Source: Pseudomonas bohemica (GTDB lineage Bacteria; Pseudomonadota; Gammaproteobacteria; Pseudomonadales; Pseudomonadaceae). Taken from it: a stretch of 64,000 nt of DNA. The notes under the pieces were generated by a model. The model ran no database searches. It was not told where the DNA came from and saw only the letters and a list, made by a program, of their open reading frames with translations. Made by a program: the position numbers and the translations under genes. Position 1 is the stretch's first letter. Every line of letters starts with the position of its first letter. Shown one piece after another: positions 35,481 to 44,002 of the stretch. The stretch is taken from assembly GCF_002934685.1 (NCBI RefSeq), contig NZ_NKHL01000117.1:107001-171000 (forward strand). The letters are read 5' to 3'.

Positions 35481-35954
35481 GTGTACTATCCATCCGTTTT
35501 GTCCCAGAAAATGATAGCCATGCATGCTGAAAACGAAGCGGACCGCAGGATCGTAGCGTCGCTAGCGCAGCGGATTGAAGGAGTCTTTGACCTTTCGAAA
35601 GTCGCCAATGCGATTGCCTCCTTGTTCGAAGATGCGCAAGCGTCACTCGTACCGATCCTCGGGCCCAAAGGCGTCGCCGCGCTATACCGTCGCAGCTATT
35701 TTCTGTGCACCGCGAAACACCCGCAGTTCGCCACCACCTACGAAAGCCTAGGGGTGGCCATGAATCTGGTAGAACTCAGAGGCTTGCTGGCCAACCAAAC
35801 TAAAGAAGATGCCGTTTTTTTTGGCGAAGAATATTTAAAATCGTTTTATGAGTTACTTGCGACACTAATCGGCCGGTCGCTTGCCGCACGGCTGCTGCTT
35901 GACGTTTGGGCAAATTCTTTGAGCGGCGCTAATCCGCAGGAAATTTCAAGATGA
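35481..35954 (+). CDS. Uncharacterised helical protein, first gene of the KaiC cassette
   Basis: A protein of up to 157 residues, unknown to me. The likely start is the ATG at 35,511 or 35,520 (MHAENEADRRIVASLAQ). It is predicted all-helical, with LSKVANAIASLFEDAQASLVPILG, RRSYFLCTAKHP, and a hydrophobic FLKSFYELL-type helix near 120. No transmembrane or secretion signal is visible. Its stop overlaps the KaiC-like start by four bases, so the two are translationally coupled and probably act together, perhaps as a KaiC partner in place of KaiA/KaiB. That is inference from position. Confidence 0.8.
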   Translation: MYYPSVLSQKMIAMHAENEADRRIVASLAQRIEGVFDLSKVANAIASLFEDAQASLVPILGPKGVAALYRRSYFLCTAKHPQFATTYESLGVAMNLVELRGLLANQTKEDAVFFGEEYLKSFYELLATLIGRSLAARLLLDVWANSLSGANPQEISR

Positions 35955-37435
35955 GTACCAAGGTAAAAATCAATCGCCTGGCCACAGGCGTACCCGGTCT
36001 GGACGAGATACTGGGCGGAGGCTTACCAGAATTTTCATTCAATCTGATCGCTGGTCCTCCTGGTTGCGGAAAAACCACGCTGGCCCATCAGATGATGTTC
36101 GCCCTTGCCACGCCCGAGCGTCCAGCCATTTTCTTCACCGTGCTCGGCGAGCCTCCCCTAAAAATGCTGCGTTATCAGCAGCAATTCGATTTTTTTGATG
36201 ACGAAGCGGTTAATCGCTCGATTCGCTACGTCAATCTGGCGGACGATACGCTCGCCGGGGATCTGGAGGAGGTTTTACGGCGGATCGTCCTCGAGGTAGA
36301 AACCCACTCCCCGGCGCTGGTATTCGTGGATTCATTCCGGTCGGTCGTGCTCGCAAGTCAGACTCAGGGCAATCCAAATAACGATCTTCCTCAATTCGTC
36401 CAGCAACTGGGCATGCTGATGACGACGTGGCATGCGACTACTTTTCTACTGGGCGAATACTTTAACGAACTGGACAGCAATCCGGTGTTCACGGTCGCAG
36501 ACGGGCTGATCTGGTTGCGCCAGAGCGTGCAAAGAAACTCAATGGTACGCAAGATGGAAATCATGAAGATGCGCGGCCAGCCTACGCTGCCAGGTCTTCA
36601 TACATTTCGGATTGCCTCATCAGGGGTAACCATCTTTCCGCCTGCCGCAGCGACGTCCCATACTCATCTCGAGCCGCTGGACGGCCTCTCGCAAGTGCGT
36701 CTTAAAATGGGTGTGCCCGATCTGGACGAAATGCTCGGTGGTGGTCTGCCCATGGGCTACTCTCTACTCGTAGCGGGGCCATCCGGTTCGGGGAAAAGCA
36801 TCCTCGCAGCGAGCTTTCTTGAGGAAGGTGCGCGTAATGGAGAAACCGGCGTCATCGCGGTATTTGAACAGCGCACCAGTCACCTGCGCAGCTCCAAGCT
36901 CACTGAATTGATCAAAAGTGATCGGATCGGCGTGGTGGATCGACGCGCTGCTGATCTCTCATTGGACGAAATCGTCCAGCAGTTGCTTAGCGAGATCCAC
37001 CGGCTCAAGGCGACTCGAGTGGTCATCGACTCGCTTTCCGGCTTCGAGCTGGCCGTAGCGCCAGCCTTTCGCGAGGATTTCCGTGAATCGCTGTCGCGGA
37101 TGGTAAACGCCCTCACCAGCACCGGCGTCACGGTATTGATGACCTCCGAGCTGGAGGACCGGTACACGGATCTACGCTTCAGTCCGTACGGCACGGCGTT
37201 TCTGACGGATGCCATCATCGTTCAGCGCTACGTCGAAATGAACAGCCGCATCCAGCGTATTCTAGCGGTCGTCAAGGTTCGGGCAAGTGATCATTCGGAC
37301 GAGTTGCGTTCTTACCAGATCGATAAGGATGGCTTGCAGATCGGCGGAATGATCCATGACCGCGAAGGGCTGCTAAGCGGTCATCCCTCCAGGCGGCCAC
37401 CTGAAATCGACACTTCAGGAGGAGACATCCAGTGA
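35951..37435 (+). CDS. KaiC-like double-domain RecA-fold ATPase
   Basis: A 494-residue protein with two tandem KaiC domains (about 5-235 and 245-475). Walker A motifs are GPPGCGKT (35-42) and GPSGSGKS (276-283); Walker B regions are ALVFVDSF and RVVIDSL. Each domain opens with the KaiC hallmark PGLDEILGGGLP or PDLDEMLGGGLP. In domain 2 the positions of the cyanobacterial phosphorylated Ser431/Thr432 read Ala416/Phe417 by my alignment around FLTDAII. The catalytic Glu pair is also reduced (FEQ). It therefore looks like a KaiC-family signalling ATPase, not a clock protein. Flanked by a coupled small gene and a histidine kinase. Confidence 0.92.
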   Translation: MSTKVKINRLATGVPGLDEILGGGLPEFSFNLIAGPPGCGKTTLAHQMMFALATPERPAIFFTVLGEPPLKMLRYQQQFDFFDDEAVNRSIRYVNLADDTLAGDLEEVLRRIVLEVETHSPALVFVDSFRSVVLASQTQGNPNNDLPQFVQQLGMLMTTWHATTFLLGEYFNELDSNPVFTVADGLIWLRQSVQRNSMVRKMEIMKMRGQPTLPGLHTFRIASSGVTIFPPAAATSHTHLEPLDGLSQVRLKMGVPDLDEMLGGGLPMGYSLLVAGPSGSGKSILAASFLEEGARNGETGVIAVFEQRTSHLRSSKLTELIKSDRIGVVDRRAADLSLDEIVQQLLSEIHRLKATRVVIDSLSGFELAVAPAFREDFRESLSRMVNALTSTGVTVLMTSELEDRYTDLRFSPYGTAFLTDAIIVQRYVEMNSRIQRILAVVKVRASDHSDELRSYQIDKDGLQIGGMIHDREGLLSGHPSRRPPEIDTSGGDIQ

Positions 37436-38437
37436 GTGGGTTTAGTGAGTAGGTCTGATGACATGAACGAGCAACGGCGGCTTCTGCTCGGTCAGGAAAA
37501 ACAACAGGCGCTAACCCACTTGGCGTTCCTGCAGCGCGAGCTCCTCGCGATGGGCGATAGCCTGCAGGCATCTCGACTGGTAGAGGCGAACCAGCGTCTT
37601 TTATTGACCTTGCTGTCGAAACAGGGCAGTACTGAAAACGCTGATCTGGCCGAATTGGTCAACACCAATCAGAAGATGCGGGCAGCGAACGAACAACTGG
37701 TCATATCCGCACTCCATGCACAGGACCTTCAGGACTTGGCTGAGGAAGCGTTAATACGACAAAAAAGTACCCTGGCCACCGCAGCTCACGAGTTGCGCGA
37801 CCCGTTGACCCCCATCGGCATGCTGGTAGAGCAGCTGGCGGATATGCCGCCTGAAGAGCTGCCCCGTGTATGCGACCTAATCAAAGGGCAGGTGCAGCAA
37901 ATGTCCCGTCTGATCGAGGATCTGGTAGACATCTCTAGCACCGGAAAACTACGAATCAACCAAGTGACAACCGATGTCGTGGAGGTCATCAACAGATCGG
38001 CCGAGGCATGCATCCCACTCATGTCCGAGAAAAATCTCAGCTTCGCAGCCCATGTTCCTCCTGGCCCTTTGTGGGTGAACGGCGATGCTGTGCGCATTTT
38101 CCAGATTTTGAATAACCTGCTGACCAATGCTACTAAATACAGTCACCCGGAAAGCAGGGTCACATTAGCGGCCACTGTTGACGGCAGTAACCTCAACATC
38201 TGCATTTCGGATGAAGGTATCGGCATATCCCCAACTGCCATTCCTTTCATCTTTAATTTGTTCGTGCGGGATCCTCGAGCGGTGGAGCTTAACCGCAAGG
38301 GCCTGGGGATAGGGCTAACTGTCGTTCGGGACTTAGTTGAAGCACATGACGGTACGGTCATTGCCGCTAGTGAAGGTGAAGGTAGGGGCAGCCAGTTTGT
38401 CGTCACTTTTCCGTTGATGGAATTAGCGCACGACTAG
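37436..38437 (+). CDS. Histidine kinase without a sensor domain
   Basis: About 325-333 residues. The GTG abutting the KaiC stop and the ATG at 37,463 (MNEQRRLLLG) are both possible starts; an AGGAGG lies just before the first. The N-terminal 95 residues are a coiled coil with no PAS, GAF or membrane segment. The H box is TAAHELRDPLTPIG, the N box ILNNLLTNATKYS, and the G boxes DEGIGISP and GLGIGLTVVRDLV. No receiver domain or adjacent regulator is present, so its partner is encoded elsewhere. Coupling to KaiC suggests that KaiC or the small protein supplies the input signal. Confidence 0.92.
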   Translation: MGLVSRSDDMNEQRRLLLGQEKQQALTHLAFLQRELLAMGDSLQASRLVEANQRLLLTLLSKQGSTENADLAELVNTNQKMRAANEQLVISALHAQDLQDLAEEALIRQKSTLATAAHELRDPLTPIGMLVEQLADMPPEELPRVCDLIKGQVQQMSRLIEDLVDISSTGKLRINQVTTDVVEVINRSAEACIPLMSEKNLSFAAHVPPGPLWVNGDAVRIFQILNNLLTNATKYSHPESRVTLAATVDGSNLNICISDEGIGISPTAIPFIFNLFVRDPRAVELNRKGLGIGLTVVRDLVEAHDGTVIAASEGEGRGSQFVVTFPLMELAHD

Positions 38438-39126
38438 GCATTGTTATCAGAGCAATTAACAAGCCTCGCCAAGATGACACCTCAAACTCTTCAAAAGCCC
38501 TAAATGCACGCTCTACTGAAAACTTAGTTACCAAAGACTCGCGTCCACACAGCTAATTCCAGCGGGCGGGCGTCCTGACCGTGTGGCCAGTCAACGACTG
38601 ATATAACGCTCGGTGTCGTTCTCCCCGCCCGCGGAAATATCGCCCTACCTTATGGGCAATGTATAGATTCCTCTCTACCGCAGCGGTAGTGTATGAACCA
38701 GCCCGCATGCAGATTAAAAACCCTGTGCGGTTTTGCTGTCTAAAAAGAAACCTCGAGAAAGGGAGGCTTTGCGGTAGTGAGATCAAGATAGCCGCAGCAA
38801 TTATTAGCCAGCTTTCGCACAATCCCTTCTCCGGCGTTCTGCCGATCGCCACACCATCCCCCGACTGCAACTCGTCAGCCCGGCTGGCATTTTTTCTCTA
38901 CGCCTCGATTACTGCAAATCCAAACAGTATTGAGACTCACCCATGACCATCGATTACGACGCCGAGAACTGGCCGGGCATCCCGACGCGGGAAGAAATGA
39001 TGCGCCAGCACAGTAACCGTCGAGCAAGGCCCCTTTTGTCGTTGATGCGACCAGATCAACCAATCACATGAACAGGATCGCAGGCCCAGTCGGTCAACAC
39101 GGTGTAAGTGGTAGAATTAGGCCCTA
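38438..39126. other. Gap of about 690 bases without a confident gene
   Basis: Base composition is lower in GC than the neighbours. The only candidate is a 42-codon ORF, 38,943-39,071 plus strand (MTIDYDAENWPGIPTREEMM...), with a weak ribosome-binding site; its first half looks protein-like, so it may be the stub of a truncated gene. Confidence 0.4.
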
Positions 39127-39885
39127 TCAGGCGCCAGCGGGGACACTCATTCCTCCATCCGCCATGACGACGGCGCCCAAAATATAAGATGCCCGCTCTG
39201 AGGCTAGAAACGCGACGACCTCAGCGATCTCTTCGGGCTGAGCGGCACGTTTGATCGGCGTCTTTTCACCATGCTGGGCAAGGAACCTAGGGCCGTCTTC
39301 AACAACATCGTTGAGGATATTAGTCACAACATCTCCGGAGCCGACTGCATTGACGCGTATACCGTAGTCAATGACCTCCAGGGCCAACGTGCGAGTCAGC
39401 TGGGCCAGCGCACCTTTTGAAGCGGTATAAGCCGCAATCGTAGGGAACGCCTGGTAAGCCGCATAGGACGCGATGTTGACAATCGCACCCATTCGATTCG
39501 GGATCATCGCCTTTATAGCTTCCCGAGCATGTAAAAATGCCGCCGTGACATTGACGGCCTGGATACGCTCCCAATCATCGCGAGTCATGTCCACGACCAA
39601 TTTGTTTATGATGATCCCGGCGTTATTGATCAATATATCCAGACGGCCAAAGTGTGCTATCGCTGTCGCCACTGCTGTTTCGGCAGCGCCATCTTCAGTG
39701 ATATCCGCAATCAGTGGAACTAGGCCGGGCCGGGCGAGTTGCTCGACTGTCGGGCTTTTGTCTTCAGCTACCACTTGAGCCCCGCGCTCATGCAGCATCA
39801 GGGCGACAGCCCGGCCAATCCCACTCGCTGCACCGGTCACCAGAACCACCCGACCTTCGAATTCACCACGCGTATCAACCGTCAT
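39127..39885 (-). CDS. Short-chain dehydrogenase/reductase
   Basis: A 252-residue classical SDR. Start MTVDTRGEFEGRVVLVTG has a ggagag ribosome-binding site; the longer upstream frame is not family-like. The cofactor loop is TGAASGIGRA (TGxxxGxG), NNAG follows at about residue 90, and the catalytic Ser, Tyr and Lys appear in NIASYAAYQAFPTIAAYTASKGA. After strand 2 there is an Asp (VVAEDK), favouring NAD(H). It ends with the usual ILGAVVMADGGMS. The substrate is unknown. A divergent, broken AraC regulator gene is adjacent and was probably its controller. Confidence 0.92.
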   Translation of the reverse strand: MTVDTRGEFEGRVVLVTGAASGIGRAVALMLHERGAQVVAEDKSPTVEQLARPGLVPLIADITEDGAAETAVATAIAHFGRLDILINNAGIIINKLVVDMTRDDWERIQAVNVTAAFLHAREAIKAMIPNRMGAIVNIASYAAYQAFPTIAAYTASKGALAQLTRTLALEVIDYGIRVNAVGSGDVVTNILNDVVEDGPRFLAQHGEKTPIKRAAQPEEIAEVVAFLASERASYILGAVVMADGGMSVPAGA

Positions 39886-40054
39886 CGTTCTCTCCAGAGA
39901 AGGCATCCAGCCGCAACAACTGCTGCTGTAGACGACGACACGTTCTCCCATTCTTTCGCGCGGATCTGCCGCATTTTTGCCGGGCTGTCGGGATTTTGCT
40001 TTTAGTCGCCTGGACTCGCTACTCTGTCGACCCATCACTCGCGAAACACATGCC

Positions 40055-40987
40055 ATGGCAACGCTTGGCCAACCATCCCGTTCAGATCATCATGAGCGGA
40101 TTCCCGCCCATAAAATGCCGGACTACCTACCCGCTACGGCCCATCAGCCTTTTGGCCAAAGTTTGAACTCGCAGGTGCAGGTACAGATATTCAGGCATCG
40201 AACCACCCAGCAGAGTCTGATGATTCCTGCTGTCGCAGAACCTCTGCTTGTTCTGATCGTTTCAGGTGCTGCCGTCATAGAAGAGCGCATGAGGAACGAA
40301 GAGTGGACGGCCACCCCTGTCGCTGGTGGCGACTTTTTTCTGACAACGTCGCCCCTCCCTTATGAAATGCGATGGTAAACAGAAAGCGATGGGGGCTTTG
40401 AAGTGATGCATGTCTATCTCAGCCAGCATCTGCTGGATCTTGCCGCGCGGGATATTGTTTCGTGTCCCGACGGAGTCCAGCGGCTACGAGAGGTATCCGG
40501 CGAACGAGATCCCGAAGTTACGGGGCTGATGAGATCCCTTTATCACGAAGTGACTTCAAACTCGCAAGCCAGCTCTCTGTACCTACAAGGCGTAGGCCAA
40601 GCGCTTGCTGTGCATTTGGCCCGACGCTATGGCGACGACAGCGAACCGTCCAAACGTATGAACGCCTTGCCGGCCTACAAACTCCATAAGGCCATTGCGA
40701 CCCTGCTAACAGGGATGGGCAGTGCATTCAGCCTGGACAGAATGGCATCCGAAGCGGGCATGAGCGTTTCGCACTTCAGTCGCCTGTTCAAGAAAGCAAC
40801 TGGGCGGAGCCCATCCCAGTACTTTATTCATCTGCGGATGGAAACGGCGCGGGAGCTGCTTCTGGAATCCGACCTCAGCATCCTGAACGTCGCCCTTGAG
40901 GTTGGCTATGCCAGCCCGAGTTATTTCGCTCAATTGTTCAGACGTCATACCGGCATAACGCCGCGTGAATACCGTCATCGGTGTTAA
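40055..40987 (+). pseudogene. AraC-family regulator interrupted by one in-frame stop
   Basis: From MATLGQPSRSDHHE at 40,055 the frame is open to a TAA at 40,376-40,378, and then continues in the same frame (TESDGGFEVMHVYLS...) to 40,987. Together the two parts make a complete AraC protein of about 310 codons: an N-terminal cupin-like ligand domain (LLVLIVSGAAVIEER) and a C-terminal double helix-turn-helix, with MASEAGMSVSHFSRLFKKAT and ALEVGYASPSYFAQLFRRHTG. A CAA-to-TAA change is the simplest cause. The second half could be made separately from the ATG at 40,403 or 40,406, giving an orphan DNA-binding domain. It is divergent from the SDR gene. Confidence 0.8.
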
Positions 40988-41045
40988 GTTCAGGTGCACT
41001 GGTATGGACGGCCTACACCAAGCATCCGTTGTTGACCTTGCGCGA

Positions 41046-41150
41046 TTAAGCCTGATGCCAGTTATGCGGAAGCAGTTGCTCGATTTCACTCGCTCGCTGC
41101 GTCGGCAGGCGCGTGAGAACATCCTTCAAATAGGTGACCAAGCCGATGCT
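41046..41150 (-). mobile_element. IS66-family transposase, C-terminal remnant
   Basis: The last 34 codons on the minus strand read YLKDVLTRLPTQRASEIEQL then LPHNWHQA, the characteristic end of IS66 transposases. Upstream the frame changes to unrelated sequence, and the junction abuts an integrase fragment, so only the tail remains. Confidence 0.7.
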
Positions 41151-41382
41151 ACGACTGCGGTTCGACGATGCTCGAGTCAAAGCAATTAGTATCGCTCGGG
41201 AGCGCCCTGACGAGACTCTTGCTGTGAGCATTCGCAAATTCCAGTTCCGCGAGATTCGCCCCAAGGCGGCAAGCGAGATCCTCGACTTAAGCGATGCAAG
41301 CCGCCTGCTGGGGCACTCCGACAAGCGCATCACGGAGACGGTTTATCGTCGTGTGGGAGAGATTGTGAAGCCGACACGCTGA
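41149..41382 (+). pseudogene. Phage/island tyrosine integrase, C-terminal remnant
   Basis: About 78 codons read LRLRFDDARVKAISIA, QFREIRPKAASEI, then ASRLLGHSDKRITETVYRR and VGEIVKPTR. The REIR, LLGHS and T-x-x-VYRR pieces match the catalytic Arg, His and Tyr region of tyrosine recombinases of temperate phages. The N-terminal two-thirds are gone, replaced by the IS66 tail. It lies 127 bases from the 3' end of tRNA-Ser, the usual place for an integrase next to its attachment site. Confidence 0.75.
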
Positions 41383-41472
41383 CCGGAAATATGGCCGAGT
41401 TGCGGAAAACGTTTGAAATGACGCGGAAATCATCAGCTCTTAGACTATCGAGCAATCTAAACGCCAGAAACG

Positions 41473-41498
41473 AAAAAGCCCTGAGAACTCAGGGCCTT
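41473..41498 (-). terminator. tRNA-Ser terminator
   Basis: On the minus strand gccctgag and ctcagggc form an eight-base stem followed by TTTTTC, about 10 bases after the tRNA 3' end. Confidence 0.75.
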
Positions 41499-41509
41499 GT
41501 CGAATATAT

Positions 41510-41600
41510 TGGCGGGAAACCAGGGATTCGAACCCTGGGAACGCTATTAACGTTCGCCGGTTTTCAAGACCGGTGCATTCAACCACTCTGCCAATTTCCC
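41510..41600 (-). tRNA. tRNA-Ser (anticodon UGA)
   Basis: A 91-base class II tRNA with encoded CCA. The acceptor stem pairs GGGAAAT with GTTTCCC (one G-T); the anticodon arm is CCGGT-CTTGAAA-ACCGG with TGA; there is a long variable arm (cgaacgttaatagcgttc) and the T arm CAGGG-TTCGAAT-CCCTG. It decodes UCA. Its 3' end faces the integrase remnant, so it is the probable integration target of the decayed element to the left. Confidence 0.95.
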
Positions 41601-41635
41601 GATGCATCTGATGTGAAGGTGTGTTTGTACAGTCA

Positions 41636-41680
41636 GGAGCGGCAGTTTCAAGTCTGCCGCCTCAAACCACTCGGCCTCCC
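41636..41680 (-). pseudogene. Truncated second tRNA-Ser (UGA), 5' half
   Basis: On the minus strand GGGAGGCCGAGTGGTTTGAG continues GGCGGCAGACTTGAAA and CTGCCGCTCC. This gives a class II acceptor 5' strand, a D arm and an anticodon arm with TGA in the loop. One base is missing on the 3' side of the anticodon arm, and no T arm or acceptor 3' strand follows. It lies 36 bases upstream of the intact tRNA and is not a copy of it. Confidence 0.65.
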
Positions 41681-41815
41681 ATCGCGTTGCGGGCGCCATA
41701 ATACCGTAATGAAACAAGCTGTCAAACTCTCTCCCTCGCGTGTTGCCACCGCTCTGTTATGATCTTTGCAACTTGAGATTTCAAACCCCCAATTCCAGTC
41801 ATCAGGAGTAGCGCC

Positions 41816-42487
41816 ATGCGCGAACAGGATTACGCAGTCAACAACCGCGTGCAGGTCGAGCAGCTAGAGGTTAGCCGCGTCCTGCGCAACACTTACGGCC
41901 TTCTGGCCCTGACCCTCGCTTTCAGCGGCATCATGGCGTTCGTCGCGCAGCAGATGCATGTGCGCTATCCGAACGTGTTCGTGGTGCTGATCGGTTTCTA
42001 CGGTCTGTTCTTCCTCACCAACAAGCTGCGCGACTCGGCATGGGGCCTGGTTTCGGCATTTGCGCTGACCGGTTTCATGGGCTTTATCCTCGGTCCGATC
42101 CTCAACCGTTATCTGGGCATGCAGGGTGGCGCTGAGATCGTTTCTTCGGCGTTCGCCATGACAGCGCTGGTGTTCGGAGGTCTGTCGGCTTACGTTCTGA
42201 TCACCCGCAAGGACATGAGCTTTCTCGGCGGCTTCATCACTGCAGGCTTCTTTGTCCTGCTGGCGGCGGTGCTGGCGAGCATGTTCTTCCAGATCAGCGG
42301 TCTACAACTGGCGATCAGCGCGGGCTTCGTCCTGTTCTCCTCGGTGTGCATCCTGTTCCAGACCAGTGCCATCATCCAAGGCGGCGAGCGTAACTACATC
42401 ATGGCAACCATCAGCCTGTATGTATCGATCTACAATCTGTTCATCAGCCTGTTGCAGATCTTCGGCATCATGGGTCGCGACGACTGA
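41816..42487 (+). CDS. Bax inhibitor-1/YccA family membrane protein
   Basis: A 223-residue inner-membrane protein with seven hydrophobic segments after a polar N-terminus (MREQDYAVNNRVQVEQLEVSR). It belongs to the BI-1/YccA family; E. coli YccA is an FtsH substrate and modulator, and other members are pH-sensitive Ca2+ leak channels. The conserved di-aspartate end is present as MGRDD. It is monocistronic, with a clean terminator, and starts the conserved Pseudomonas gene block. Confidence 0.93.
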   Translation: MREQDYAVNNRVQVEQLEVSRVLRNTYGLLALTLAFSGIMAFVAQQMHVRYPNVFVVLIGFYGLFFLTNKLRDSAWGLVSAFALTGFMGFILGPILNRYLGMQGGAEIVSSAFAMTALVFGGLSAYVLITRKDMSFLGGFITAGFFVLLAAVLASMFFQISGLQLAISAGFVLFSSVCILFQTSAIIQGGERNYIMATISLYVSIYNLFISLLQIFGIMGRDD

Positions 42488-42507
42488 TCAACGGTCGCAG
42501 CTTTGAC

Positions 42508-42533
42508 AAAAAGCCCGCTTCGGCGGGCTTTTT
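42508..42533 (+). terminator. Rho-independent terminator of the YccA-like gene
   Basis: aaaaagcccgc, loop ttcg, gcgggcttttt: an 11-base perfect stem ending in a T run. Confidence 0.92.
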
Positions 42534-42614
42534 GCCGCCTGCTTAATGTGTAGGCTCTTTGAATTCTTTATCATTGGCCCCATTCACCCTGCCATCCCGC
42601 TGAACGAGCCGCCC

Positions 42615-43007
42615 ATGAAGTTCGCCATCGCCCTGTATTCACCTGCCCATGCGCCCTCCTCGCGCCGCGCTTTGTTGTTCGCGCAGGCAGTACTGGCCGC
42701 AAGGCATGAAATCGTACGGTTGTTCTTCTATCAGGATGGAGTGCACAGCGCCTCGGCCAATGTCGTCACCGCGCAGGACGAACTGGACATTCCCGCGCAA
42801 TGGCGGGATTTCGTGAACACACATCGACTCGACGGCGTGGTGTGCATCGCCGCCGCCCTGCGCCGTGGGGTACTGAACGAACAGGAAGCCGAGCGCTACT
42901 CACGTCCTTCGGCCAATCTCTCAGCGCCGTGGGATCTGTCAGGACTTGGGCAACTGCACGACGCAGTGCAAGCGGCAGACCGTTTGATCTGCTTCGGAGG
43001 GCCTTGA
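42615..43007 (+). CDS. tusD: Sulfurtransferase complex subunit TusD
   Basis: A 130-residue DsrE-fold protein starting at MKFAIALYSPAHAPSSRRAL. Cys77 in GVVCIAAALRRGV is the conserved sulfur-relay cysteine. In the TusBCD heterohexamer it takes persulfide sulfur from TusA and passes it to TusE for 2-thiouridine synthesis in tRNA wobble positions. The next gene starts one base after its stop codon. Confidence 0.94.
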   Translation: MKFAIALYSPAHAPSSRRALLFAQAVLAARHEIVRLFFYQDGVHSASANVVTAQDELDIPAQWRDFVNTHRLDGVVCIAAALRRGVLNEQEAERYSRPSANLSAPWDLSGLGQLHDAVQAADRLICFGGP

Positions 43008-43008
43008 T

Positions 43009-43371
43009 ATGCCGCATTCGCTGCTGATTATCAGCCGCCAGCCGCCTTGGTCCGGCCCAAACGCACGCGAGGCGCTGGATATCGCCCTGGCCGGGGGCGC
43101 GTTCGATTTGCCGCTGGGGATGCTGTTTCTGGATGACGGTGTGTTGCAGCTGCTGCCTTTACAGAGCGCTGCCCAGTTGCAGCAGAAAGACCTCACGGCC
43201 AACCTGCAGGCGCTGTCGATGTTTGGCGTTGAAGACCTGTTTGCCTGCCACACCAGCCTCGTCGAGCGTGGCATGTCGCCCAATGAACTGAGCGTCGAGC
43301 CGATACAGGTTCTGCGCGATCATGAAATCGCCGAGCTCATTGACCGTTATGACCAAGTGATCACGATCTGA
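43009..43371 (+). CDS. tusC: Sulfurtransferase complex subunit TusC
   Basis: A 120-residue DsrF-like protein starting MPHSLLIISRQPPWSGPNAR and ending VLRDHEIAELIDRYDQVITI, typical of TusC. It lacks an obvious catalytic cysteine in the N-terminal half but has one at FACHTS. It is tightly packed between tusD and tusB, with the tusB start overlapping its stop. Confidence 0.92.
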   Translation: MPHSLLIISRQPPWSGPNAREALDIALAGGAFDLPLGMLFLDDGVLQLLPLQSAAQLQQKDLTANLQALSMFGVEDLFACHTSLVERGMSPNELSVEPIQVLRDHEIAELIDRYDQVITI

Positions 43372-43670
43372 TGTCGACCCTGCACGTGTTATCTCATTCG
43401 CCTTTCGCCGACTCACGCTTGAGCAGCTGCCTGCGCGTGCTGGGTCACGAAGATGCGATCCTGCTCTGCGGCGATGCTGTCTATGCGCTGACGCCCGCCA
43501 CGGCAGCACGCCAGACCCTGGACGCTAAAGCCGACAGTCTTCAATTGTTCATCCTCGACGAAGACGTCAAGGCGCGAAACCTGACGCCGCCCGACTGGGT
43601 CCGCAGCGTCGATTACCCCGGTTTCGTCGAGCTGTCGGTGCAGTTCGACAAGGTCAACACCTGGCTATGA
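43371..43670 (+). CDS. tusB: Sulfurtransferase complex subunit TusB
   Basis: A 99-residue DsrH-like protein: MSTLHVLSHSPFADSRLSSC at the start, LLCGDAVYAL in the middle, ending WVRSVDYPGFVELSVQFDKV. It completes the TusBCD complex. It overlaps tusC by one base and tusE by four. Confidence 0.92.
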   Translation: MSTLHVLSHSPFADSRLSSCLRVLGHEDAILLCGDAVYALTPATAARQTLDAKADSLQLFILDEDVKARNLTPPDWVRSVDYPGFVELSVQFDKVNTWL

Positions 43671-44002
43671 AACAGCTCATCGTCGACGGGCGCACCATTG
43701 CGCTGGACAAGGACGGTTACCTCGAAGACCTGCACGACTGGTCCAACGAGGTCGCCCAGGCCCTGGCACTTGAAGAAGACATCGCGCTGACCCCCGACCA
43801 CTGGGAAATTCTCGAACTGCTTCGGGCGTTCTATGCCGAATACCAGCTCTCTCCCGCAACCCGCCCGCTGGTGAAATACACCGCATTGAAGCTGGGCGCC
43901 GATAAGGGCAACAGCCTGCATCTGAATCGCCTGTTCAACGGCACTCCCGCCAAACTTGCCGCCAAGCTGGCGGGCCTGCCAAAGCCGACCAATTGCTTAT
44001 GA
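43667..44002 (+). CDS. tusE: TusE, DsrC-family sulfur carrier
   Basis: A 111-residue DsrC/TusE protein. The family end is clear: NRLFNGTPAKLAAKLAGLPK followed by PTNCL, with the penultimate cysteine that carries the persulfide to MnmA. MnmA itself is encoded at the right edge of the window. Its stop overlaps the ybiB start. Confidence 0.94.
   Translation: MKQLIVDGRTIALDKDGYLEDLHDWSNEVAQALALEEDIALTPDHWEILELLRAFYAEYQLSPATRPLVKYTALKLGADKGNSLHLNRLFNGTPAKLAAKLAGLPKPTNCL

Noticed and set aside
38943..39071. 42-codon ORF beginning MTIDYDAENWPG
   Set aside because: The ribosome-binding site is weak and I know no matching family; it is mentioned only as content of the gap.
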